64,000 nucleotides of DNA, from contig NZ_JAHRIB010000129.1 in NCBI RefSeq assembly GCF_019090165.1, positions 23,699 to 87,698 on the forward strand. The letters run 5' to 3'. The notes under the pieces are model-generated. The model was not told the DNA's origin. It ran no database searches and worked only from the letters and a program-made list of their open reading frames with translations. This DNA comes from Streptomyces sp. BV286. GTDB taxonomy: Bacteria > Actinomycetota > Actinomycetes > Streptomycetales > Streptomycetaceae. Shown here piece by piece: positions 57,719 through 64,000 of the stretch. Both the position numbers and the translations under genes were made by a program. How positions within the stretch are numbered: the first letter of the stretch is position 1; each line of letters begins with the position of its first letter.

Positions 57719-59229
57719 GCCTGGCCTCCGTCCTGGCCGTAGGGCTGGTCATGGGGCTGGTGGGGCTCGAACGCGGACGGGTTGACGCCTCCGGCCCCCG
57801 GGCCCGCCTGGTGCGGGATACGGGCCTCGTCGGCGTCCGCGGCACTGTCCGCCGCCGCGTGGGCCTCGCGCTCGGACACGACGTCGCGGACGGCGTCCAG
57901 GACGCCCCGGTAGCCGGAGCACCGGCACAGGTTGCCACACAGCGCCTGGCGGGTCTCCAGCTCGGTCGGCGCCGGATTGCCCTCGAGGAGGTCGTGCACG
58001 GTCATCGCCATGCCGGGGATGCAGAAGCCGCACTGGACGGCGCCGCACTTCGCGAGGGCCCGCTGGACGTCCGAGGGCTGCCCGTCGGCGGCGAGTCCTT
58101 CGACGGTGCGCACCTCGCTCCCGGCGGCGGTCACGGCGGGCACGAGGCAGGACGCCACGAGCCGTCCGTCCACCTGCACGTTGCAGGCCCCGCACTCGCC
58201 CTGCGAGCAGCCGTCCTTGGCGCCCGCGAGGCCGAGCCGTTCGCGCAGGACGTAGAGCAGGGACTCGCCGATCCAGGCGTCGGTCACGGGCCGTTCGACA
58301 CCGTTCACCCGCAGGACGTACGAGGCCAGGGGGTGGTCGTTGTGCTGGGGGATGCCCTGGGAGTCGTCGGCCGGGGGCGCCTCTGCGGCGGCGCCGGTCT
58401 CCGTGACGTTCGCGGGGTCCTCGCCGGGCTCCTCCGCAGAGGCCGTCTCCGGCTCGGGCGCCGGTTCGCCGGACTCCGGGAGGTCGTGACGGGCCGCGGG
58501 CGCCTCCCCGTGCTCCGGGTCGCGCTCCACGGAGACCGCGATCTCGTCGGCGTGCTCTCCGGAGACGTCGATGATCTCGGCGGCACCGTGCTCGGCGGGT
58601 GCGGGGCCGAGGGCGCCGTCCCCGGCGTGCGGCGCGGCCTCCTCGGCGGGCTGCTGCTGGGCCCACGGCTCGTCGGCCCAGGGCGCGGCGGCCCCTCCGG
58701 GCAGCGTGGCGGGCGGGGTCCCGCCCCACTGCTCGACCAGCGACGACGTGGTGAACTCGCCGGACTCGTCGGGCAGATCACCGTCGGCGACGGGAATGGA
58801 CCACTGTCCGGTCACGTCGTGGCCGGGCGCGGCCGGGCCGTCCTGTGCGGGCTGGTCGAAGGTCCACTGGCCGGTGGACCCGGGGTTGTACGTGAACGAG
58901 TCCTGAGCGGGCTGCCGGTGCTCCTCGGGGAGGGCGTTCGGGTCGGGCCACTGCACGGGCTGCGGGTGCCCGGAGTCCGCCGCCTCGGGCGGTACGGCCC
59001 AGGAGCCGGTGGACGACGGGTCGCCGCCCGCGCCGGGCGCGACCGTTATCGGCGGCGGTACGTAGCCGTGGCCGGGCGCGGCGAGCGGCGAGTCCGCGAG
59101 CAGGGCGTCGATGCCGCCTTCGGGGAGCTTGACGAAGGCGGTGGCGCCGTCGTCGTAGTCGCCCTGTGGCAGCGGATCCCAGCGGCTGCCCCCCTGGGGC
59201 GTGCTCTCCCCGTGCTGGTCGTCGGTCAC
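57715..59229 (-). CDS. 2Fe-2S subunit of the xanthine-dehydrogenase family with a long disordered N-terminus
   Basis: A 504-aa protein. The last about 170 residues form the usual small subunit: YVLRVNGVERPVTDAWIGES, GCSQGECGACNVQVDGRLVA (plant-type 2Fe-2S), CGAVQCGFCIPGMAMTVHDL and CGNLCRCSGYRGVLDA (second cluster). In front lie about 315 residues rich in Pro, Ala, Glu, Asp and Gln with no recognised fold, where related subunits have only about 10-20. The GTG start at 59229 has GGAGGG about 8 nt before it; the start overlaps the FAD gene end by 4 nt. Confidence 0.92.
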   Translation of the reverse strand: MTDDQHGESTPQGGSRWDPLPQGDYDDGATAFVKLPEGGIDALLADSPLAAPGHGYVPPPITVAPGAGGDPSSTGSWAVPPEAADSGHPQPVQWPDPNALPEEHRQPAQDSFTYNPGSTGQWTFDQPAQDGPAAPGHDVTGQWSIPVADGDLPDESGEFTTSSLVEQWGGTPPATLPGGAAAPWADEPWAQQQPAEEAAPHAGDGALGPAPAEHGAAEIIDVSGEHADEIAVSVERDPEHGEAPAARHDLPESGEPAPEPETASAEEPGEDPANVTETGAAAEAPPADDSQGIPQHNDHPLASYVLRVNGVERPVTDAWIGESLLYVLRERLGLAGAKDGCSQGECGACNVQVDGRLVASCLVPAVTAAGSEVRTVEGLAADGQPSDVQRALAKCGAVQCGFCIPGMAMTVHDLLEGNPAPTELETRQALCGNLCRCSGYRGVLDAVRDVVSEREAHAAADSAADADEARIPHQAGPGAGGVNPSAFEPHQPHDQPYGQDGGQA

Positions 59230-60119
59230 GAAAGTGCCCTCCCCAGTGCTCGTCGGGCCAGCGCGGCGACGGTGCGCCGCAGGTGCAGTACGGCGGGCGG
59301 CAGCTGCGGCACGGAACCGTCCTCGGCGGGTACCGGATCGGGGATGCAGGCCGCGGCGACGTACTCCCCGAAGGCGTTCAGCGCCTCGGGGACGATCGCG
59401 CGGTTGTTGTCCCAGTCGATCAGCGACGCGACCCACTGCTCGGCGTCCAGGGGCCGCAGCGGCATCGGCGCTATGGCGCCCACGGCACACCGCACTCCGC
59501 GCCGGGCGGGGTCGAGGACGAGCGACACGGACGCGATGGCCCGCCCGGGGCCGGTGCGTCCGGTCGCCTTCAGGAAGACCTGCGGCGCGTGCAGCAGCGG
59601 CACGCGCACGTACCCGATGAGTTCGCCGCCGCGGAGCATCTCCATGCCCGCGAGCAGGTGCGAGACGGGGATCTCACGGCGGGCGCCGCCCGGGCCCGCG
59701 ATGATGAGGGTCGCCTCCAGGGCGGCCAGCACGGGCAGCGCGTCCCCGGTGGGGGACGCGGAGGCGATGTTGCCGCCGAGGGTGCCCGCGTTGCGGATCT
59801 GCGGCGGTCCTGCGGCCCTCGCGGCGGCCGCGAGGGCGGGGATGAGGGCGGCGAAGTCGGGGCGTCCCATACGGGCGTGGGTGAGGCCCGCGCCGAGGAG
59901 CGCGTGGCCGTCCTGGTACTGCCAGCCGCGGATCTCGCTGATCCGGCCGAGGCCGACGAGCGCGGCGGGCCTGAGCTGCCCGGAGTTGACGGAGGCCATG
60001 AGATCGGTGCCGCCGGCCACGGGAACGGCTGCGGGCATGGCGGCGAGCGCCGCCACGGCCTCGTCCAGCGAGGCGGGCAGCGTCACGGCCTGCGCCGCCT
60101 GCGGTGCGTGCGTGGTCAA
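59226..60119 (-). CDS. FAD-binding subunit of the xanthine-dehydrogenase family
   Basis: A 297-aa FAD domain protein. The flavin sites are VPVAGGTDLMASVNSG and NAGTLGGNIASASPTGDALP. It starts at TTG 60119, reading (M)TTHAPQAAQAVTLPA; GGAAGGGG lies 8 nt before it, and this N-terminus is the form I expect for close homologues. It is the first gene of the operon. Its stop overlaps the iron-sulfur gene start by GTGA. The complex would pass electrons from a purine or other heteroaromatic substrate to NAD or another acceptor. Confidence 0.88.
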   Translation of the reverse strand: MTTHAPQAAQAVTLPASLDEAVAALAAMPAAVPVAGGTDLMASVNSGQLRPAALVGLGRISEIRGWQYQDGHALLGAGLTHARMGRPDFAALIPALAAAARAAGPPQIRNAGTLGGNIASASPTGDALPVLAALEATLIIAGPGGARREIPVSHLLAGMEMLRGGELIGYVRVPLLHAPQVFLKATGRTGPGRAIASVSLVLDPARRGVRCAVGAIAPMPLRPLDAEQWVASLIDWDNNRAIVPEALNAFGEYVAAACIPDPVPAEDGSVPQLPPAVLHLRRTVAALARRALGRALS

Positions 60120-60318
60120 ACCGGCTGCCCCTTCCCGCTGCCCCACCTGGTCCCACCTGTGTTGCCGTACGGTACGTGCTGACAGGGCGGACGTGGCAAC
60201 TCTGGCACATCTTCCCCGCCCCTCGACGCGGGGGTCCGCTAGGAGGCATTCCTGCCCACCCTCGGCGGATGGTCCGTTTTCGCACCACATCGCCCGTCAG
60301 CGCACATTGACAGTTTTC

Positions 60319-60335
60319 GGTGCCCCTTGGGCACC
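60319..60335 (-). terminator. Possible terminator of the hexosaminidase operon
   Basis: GGTGCCC-CTT-GGGCACC, a perfect 7-bp stem, lies 63 bp after the hexosaminidase stop codon. It has no T-run on the minus strand. Confidence 0.45.
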
Positions 60336-60397
60336 TTTCTCCTTGAGGGCCACCGTCCCAGGGCAACCGCATCGGACGACACCCCCTGGAAGCCGCC

Positions 60398-62119
60398 TCA
60401 CACGTTCGGGGGCGCTCCCTCGATCGGGCGTCCGAGCACTCCGGGACGCCGTTGCCACGGCAACGGCCCGGTGGGCGGCCGGTAGTCGACCCCCAGGGCG
60501 TCAAGTCGCGGGTAGTGGCCGGTCATCCGCCGCTCGAAGTCCGCGAAGTCGCGTTCCGCGGGCGCGGGCAGGGCGCTCCAGGCGACCTCGGCGAAGGCCG
60601 CGAGCCGCGGGAAGGCCTGGTAGTCCACGCGTGACCGGTCCTCCATCACCTCGGTCCACAGGTTGGCCTGGGTGCCCAGGACGTGCCGGGCCTGCCCGGG
60701 GGTCAACTCCGGTGGTACGGGCTCGAAGCGGTAGACGTCCTCCAGGGTGCGGACGTAGCCGATGGGCACCGGCTCGTCCGGCCCGTCGGCCTGGCGGTGG
60801 TCCAGGTACACCTGCTGCTCGGGGCACATGACGACGTCGTGGCCTGCCCGGGCGGCCGTGATGCCGCCCTGGTAGCCGCGCCAGGAGGAGACGGCGGCGC
60901 CCGGGGCCAGTCCGCCCTCCAGGATCTCGTCCCAGCCGATGAGCCGGCGCCCTCGCGCGCTCAGCCAGGCGTCGAAGTGGCGGATGAACCAGGACTGCAG
61001 CGCGTCCTCGTCGGCGAGGCCCAGTTCGCTGATCCGTGCCTGCGCGGCGGGGGACGCCTTCCACTGGTCCTTGGCGCACTCGTCGCCGCCGACGTGGACG
61101 AACTCCGAGGGGAACAGGCCGAGGAGTTCCTCGAAGACGCCCTCGTAGAAGCGAAGGACGTTGTCAGTGGGGGCGAGTACGTTTTTGGAGACGCCCCAGG
61201 TGTCCCAGACGGAGAGGGAGAGCGTGTCGACGACATCGGTGTTGCCGAGTTCCGGATATGCGGCGATGGCGGCCTGCGAGTGCCCCGGGATGTCGATTTC
61301 GGGGACGACGGCGATATGCCGCTCGGCGGCGTACGCGACGATCTCGCGGATGTCGTCCTGGGTGTAGAAGCCCCCGTGCGGCTTCGCCTCCCAGTGCGGC
61401 GAGGCGCGATGGCCGAATTTGGTGCGCGCCCGCCATGATCCGGTCTCCGTGAGCTTCGGATACCGCTGGATCTCGATTCGCCAGCCCTGGTCGTCCGTGA
61501 GGTGGAAGTGGAAGACGTTCAGCTTGTGCGCGGCCATCAGGTCGAGACAGCGCAGTACGCCGTCCTTCGGCATGAAGTGCCGCGAGACGTCGAGCATGAG
61601 CCCGCGCCAGCCGAATCGCGGCGCGTCCTCGACGGTTTGCCGTGGGACGACATGGGTGACACCGGGCCGTACGGGAGCTCGCCGGAAAGCGTCCGGGCCG
61701 ATGAGCTGACGCAGTGTCTGGGCACCCCAGAACACCCCGGCGGGACCACCGCCCCGGATCTCGATTCCGTGTCCGCCGTCGCCGTCGACGTCGAGTACGT
61801 ACGCCTCCGTCCCCAGCGACTCGTCGATGCGCAACCGCACGGTGCTCACGCCGTTTTCGCCGCGCTCCGCGCCCTCTGTGTTCGCTGCGTTCTCCGTGTG
61901 CTCTGCGTGCTTCGGTTTCTCGTCGCCCGGCGGCAGCGAGAGGCCCAGGGCGGCGCCGAGGGTGTGGCGCAGCCAGCGCTCGGTGGAGCCCGTGCCGGGT
62001 CCGGCCCACAGAGTGGTGCCCGCGTCGAGCAGGACGCCGCCGCGCGCGGACTCCCGCACCGAGCGGGGCGCCGGAATCACACCGGGCGAGGTCGGGCCGT
62101 TGGGCATCGCGTCGCTCAC
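60398..62119 (-). CDS. Beta-N-acetylhexosaminidase (GH20)
   Basis: A 573-aa GH20 enzyme. The catalytic pair is Asp346-Glu347 in FVHVGGDECAKDQW. An N-terminal GH20b domain (about 12-165) is followed by the TIM barrel (RGLMLDVSRHFMPKDGVLRC, HFHLTDDQGWRIEIQRYPKL, VVPEIDIPGHSQAAIAAYPE, GTQANLWTEVMEDRSRVDYQ). No signal peptide is seen, so it should cleave imported GlcNAc oligomers in the cytoplasm. A short linker at residues 67-92 (HAEHTENAANTEGAERGENG) looks expanded. It starts at GTG one base after the upstream permease stop. Confidence 0.94.
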   Translation of the reverse strand: MSDAMPNGPTSPGVIPAPRSVRESARGGVLLDAGTTLWAGPGTGSTERWLRHTLGAALGLSLPPGDEKPKHAEHTENAANTEGAERGENGVSTVRLRIDESLGTEAYVLDVDGDGGHGIEIRGGGPAGVFWGAQTLRQLIGPDAFRRAPVRPGVTHVVPRQTVEDAPRFGWRGLMLDVSRHFMPKDGVLRCLDLMAAHKLNVFHFHLTDDQGWRIEIQRYPKLTETGSWRARTKFGHRASPHWEAKPHGGFYTQDDIREIVAYAAERHIAVVPEIDIPGHSQAAIAAYPELGNTDVVDTLSLSVWDTWGVSKNVLAPTDNVLRFYEGVFEELLGLFPSEFVHVGGDECAKDQWKASPAAQARISELGLADEDALQSWFIRHFDAWLSARGRRLIGWDEILEGGLAPGAAVSSWRGYQGGITAARAGHDVVMCPEQQVYLDHRQADGPDEPVPIGYVRTLEDVYRFEPVPPELTPGQARHVLGTQANLWTEVMEDRSRVDYQAFPRLAAFAEVAWSALPAPAERDFADFERRMTGHYPRLDALGVDYRPPTGPLPWQRRPGVLGRPIEGAPPNV

Positions 62120-62120
62120 G

Positions 62121-63050
62121 TCAGTCCTTCACCGCGCCGCCCAGTCCGGAGACCAGGCGCCGCTGTACGAGTACGAAGAAGATCAGCACCGGAATGGTCA
62201 TCACCGTGGACGCGGCCATCACGCCGCCCCAGTCCGGGTCGTCGGGCTTGTAGAAGACGAGGAGGGCCATCGGCAGCGTGGACTGGGAGGTGTCGCTGAT
62301 GATGAAGGACTTGGCGAACAGGAAGTCGTTCCAGGCGGAGATGAAGGAGAAGACGCTGGTGGCGACGAGCCCCGGAAAGACCAGCGGGAAAAGGATCTGC
62401 CACAGGAACCGCGTCCGGCTCGCCCCGTCGATGTAGGCGGCCTCCTCCAGCGCCTCGGGGACGGCTTTCACGAAACCCCGCAGCATCCAGATCGCGAAGG
62501 GCAGCGAGAAGGCGATGTGCGGCAGGATCAGCGAGCCCAGCGTGTTGAGCTGTCCGAAGTCCCGCATCTGGAAGAAGAGAGGGATCGTCAGGGCTTCGAC
62601 GGGCACCATCTGCGCGACCAGGAACATGATCAGCAGGGTGGTCCGGAAGCGGAAGCGGAAGCGGGTCACGGCGGTCGCCGCGAGAAACGCGATGAGCGCC
62701 GACACGGCGACCACGGTGACCGCCACGACGACACTGTTGAGGAAGTAACGGCCGAATTCCTGCTGCCCGAAGACACGCCGGAAGGAATCCAGGGTCGGGG
62801 ACAGCGTCCAGGGCCGCGGCTCGGTCGACTCGATCTCCCCGGCGGGCTTGAAGGCGCTGAGCGCCATCCAGTAGAGGGGGAATGCGACGACCGCCGCGAT
62901 CAACAGCGCCGAGACCTCCGCGGCCAGCCGCCACGGCCGCCGTACGGAACGGCGTACGAATCCTCGGACAACTCCCGTTCGTCGTACGGGACTCGGGGAT
63001 CCCGGCGAACTCGCGGATGTCACGGAATGCCTGGACGTCACGGAACTCAC
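62121..63050 (-). CDS. Sugar ABC transporter permease, MalG-type
   Basis: A 309-aa inner membrane protein. It has six helices and the EAA motif VPEALEEAAYIDGASRTRFL, whose G-A-x-x-x-x-F pattern contacts the ATPase. RSPWxL-type N-terminus and NDFLFAKSFIISD are typical of carbohydrate importers of the CUT1 family. It starts at GTG 63050 with GGGGGAAG in front; the start overlaps the MalF-type partner stop by 4 nt (GTGA). Its gene lies next to a GH20 enzyme, pointing to chito-oligosaccharides or a GlcNAc dimer as substrate. Confidence 0.9.
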   Translation of the reverse strand: MSSVTSRHSVTSASSPGSPSPVRRTGVVRGFVRRSVRRPWRLAAEVSALLIAAVVAFPLYWMALSAFKPAGEIESTEPRPWTLSPTLDSFRRVFGQQEFGRYFLNSVVVAVTVVAVSALIAFLAATAVTRFRFRFRTTLLIMFLVAQMVPVEALTIPLFFQMRDFGQLNTLGSLILPHIAFSLPFAIWMLRGFVKAVPEALEEAAYIDGASRTRFLWQILFPLVFPGLVATSVFSFISAWNDFLFAKSFIISDTSQSTLPMALLVFYKPDDPDWGGVMAASTVMTIPVLIFFVLVQRRLVSGLGGAVKD

Positions 63051-64000
63051 AGCTCTTCCCCCTGCCTTCGCAGCAGCCTCAGATATACGAGCGTGACCGC
63101 CAGCAGAATCAGCAGCATGACCACTCCGATCGCCGACCCGAGGCTGTACTGGGAGGACGCGAAGGCCTTCTGGTAGGCGTACACGTTCAGCACGAGGTTC
63201 TGGCCGGCGATGCCGCCGCCGTTCGTCATGACGTAGATCTGCGTGAATACCTTGAAGTCCCAGATGACCGACTGGATGGTGACGACCACGAGGATCGGGC
63301 GGAGCATCGGCGCCAGCACCGAGCGCCAGATCCGCCAGTGGGAGGCGCCGTCGAGGGACGCGGCCTCCAGGACCTCGGAGGGCACGGCACGGATACCGGC
63401 GTACACCGTGACCATCACGAACGGGAAGGAACACCACACCACTTCGAGCAGGACGAGGGCGAAGGCGCTGTACCGGCCGTACGTCCACGAATGGTCGCCG
63501 AGTCCCAGGATCCGGTTGACCGGCCCGAAGTCGGGGTCGAACAGGAGCAGCCACACCGTCGATCCGGTGACCGCGGGTGTCGCCCAGGCGCCGAGCGCGG
63601 CGAGCATCAGGGCGAGCCGCGGCACGGCACGGACACGTGTCAGGAGGACGGCGAGCGCGCAGCCGACCGCCAGCGTCGACATGACACACGCCGCCGCGAA
63701 CACCACGGTCGCCAGCAGAACCTGCCAGAACTGCTCGTCCCCGAAGAGCGTCGCGTAGTTGCCGAAACCCTCGAAGGTCGTCGGCTCCCCACCGCTGACC
63801 TGGGCCTGTGTGTACTCGAGGAACGAGATCAGGCCGAGCTGGTAGACGGGGTAGACGAGCAGTCCGCCGATGACCACGAGGGCTGGGGCGAGATAGAGCC
63901 AGGGCGTCCAGCCGCCGCGGGCGAGCGGCGACCTGCGTCCCGGCCGGCCGGCCCCGCGGGCGCCCCTGGACGGGGCGCCCTTCGCCGGGGTGCGCCGGCC
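63047..64000 (-). CDS. Sugar ABC transporter permease, MalF-type (5' end outside window)
   Basis: At least 317 codons, open to the window edge. The in-frame sequence ending GGWTPWLYLAPALVVIGGLL places the first membrane helix near residue 40 from the edge, with a basic tail before it (KGAPSRGARGAGRPGRR), so the true start lies a few codons beyond 64000. It has the EAA loop VPSEVLEAASLDGASHWRIW and QLGLISFLEYTQAQVSG. A GTG at 63877 would begin within the first helix and is rejected. The binding protein and its regulator should lie beyond the edge. Confidence 0.9.
   Translation of the reverse strand, partial: GRRTPAKGAPSRGARGAGRPGRRSPLARGGWTPWLYLAPALVVIGGLLVYPVYQLGLISFLEYTQAQVSGGEPTTFEGFGNYATLFGDEQFWQVLLATVVFAAACVMSTLAVGCALAVLLTRVRAVPRLALMLAALGAWATPAVTGSTVWLLLFDPDFGPVNRILGLGDHSWTYGRYSAFALVLLEVVWCSFPFVMVTVYAGIRAVPSEVLEAASLDGASHWRIWRSVLAPMLRPILVVVTIQSVIWDFKVFTQIYVMTNGGGIAGQNLVLNVYAYQKAFASSQYSLGSAIGVVMLLILLAVTLVYLRLLRRQGEEL

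Noticed and set aside
57751..60831. A 1026-codon plus-strand frame over the dehydrogenase operon
   Set aside because: It is antisense to three recognised subunits and has no recognisable domain; typical artefact of high third-position GC.
1..64000. CRISPR arrays, insertion sequences, biosynthetic clusters
   Set aside because: No regularly spaced repeats of 23-47 bp, no transposase motif, and no PKS, NRPS, terpene or RiPP modification enzyme was seen on either strand.

Overview
The window is ordinary-looking chromosomal DNA of a Streptomyces or very close relative. The evidence is very high GC with strongly G/C-biased third codon positions, frequent GTG starts, Tat and Sec signal peptides, a SsgA-like sporulation protein, and DasR-type operators on the N-acetylglucosamine PTS genes. 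Gene content and order closely resemble the part of the S. coelicolor core chromosome that I recall as running from the bcp/rph/nag genes through ssgG and hppD to a hexosaminidase-linked sugar ABC transporter. I recognise the synteny from memory and have not aligned it. There is no integrase, transposase, phage gene or CRISPR array.

Layout. (1) 1-12.6 kb: secreted SGNH esterases, a GlxA-type regulator, small membrane proteins, a PucR-like regulator, an alpha/beta hydrolase, an MFS symporter, a DUF445 protein and a DUF1707 protein. (2) 12.6-15.2 kb: a three-gene ABC-2 exporter operon. (3) 15.5-19.8 kb: a bifunctional penicillin-binding protein, a Gdx/SugE guanidinium exporter preceded by a guanidine-III riboswitch, a GroES-like protein, a DUF3618 protein and Bcp peroxiredoxin. 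(4) 19.8-33.6 kb: tRNA-Leu, then a block that is largely conserved between Streptomyces and mycobacteria (rdgB, rph, metallo-beta-lactamase protein, cysM, cysO, mec, DUF2017, clpS, pncB). nagF-nagE1-nagE2, an amino-acid permease and a PemK-like gene are interleaved in it. (5) 33.8-42.9 kb: pncA, a large secreted M6 metalloprotease, two RDD proteins, ssgG and a GlcD-type oxidase. (6) 43-52 kb: a TPR protein, hppD with a divergent Lrp/AsnC regulator, a PDZ-less Lon-like protease, an IclR regulator, a DEAH-type helicase and an MFS transporter. (7) 52.3-64 kb: tRNA-Cys, a secreted protein, a duplicated SUKH-4-like protein, a xanthine-dehydrogenase-family operon, and a hexosaminidase plus sugar ABC permease operon cut by the window edge.

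How the genes work together. DasR sites link GlcNAc uptake (nagF/E1/E2). A GH20 hexosaminidase with an ABC importer 35 kb away plausibly feeds the same amino-sugar economy. CysM, CysO and Mec form the protein-thiocarboxylate cysteine pathway. A short peptide with two cysteines lies upstream of cysO, and CysO carries a two-residue tail after its GlyGly that Mec would have to remove. PncA and PncB together salvage nicotinamide to NAMN.

Most notable. The candidates most worth a second look are: a guanidine-III aptamer in front of gdx; the cysO leader peptide and the GG-Met-Val end of CysO; a molybdopterin dehydrogenase subunit that lacks the usual catalytic glutamate and sits in an operon with an enlarged iron-sulfur subunit and a 45-residue membrane peptide; tandem minisatellites that repeatedly begin at, or just after, stop codons; a 115-nt inverted repeat between convergent genes; and a five-copy intergenic hairpin repeat. 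I do not see a clearly new multi-gene defence or biosynthetic system.
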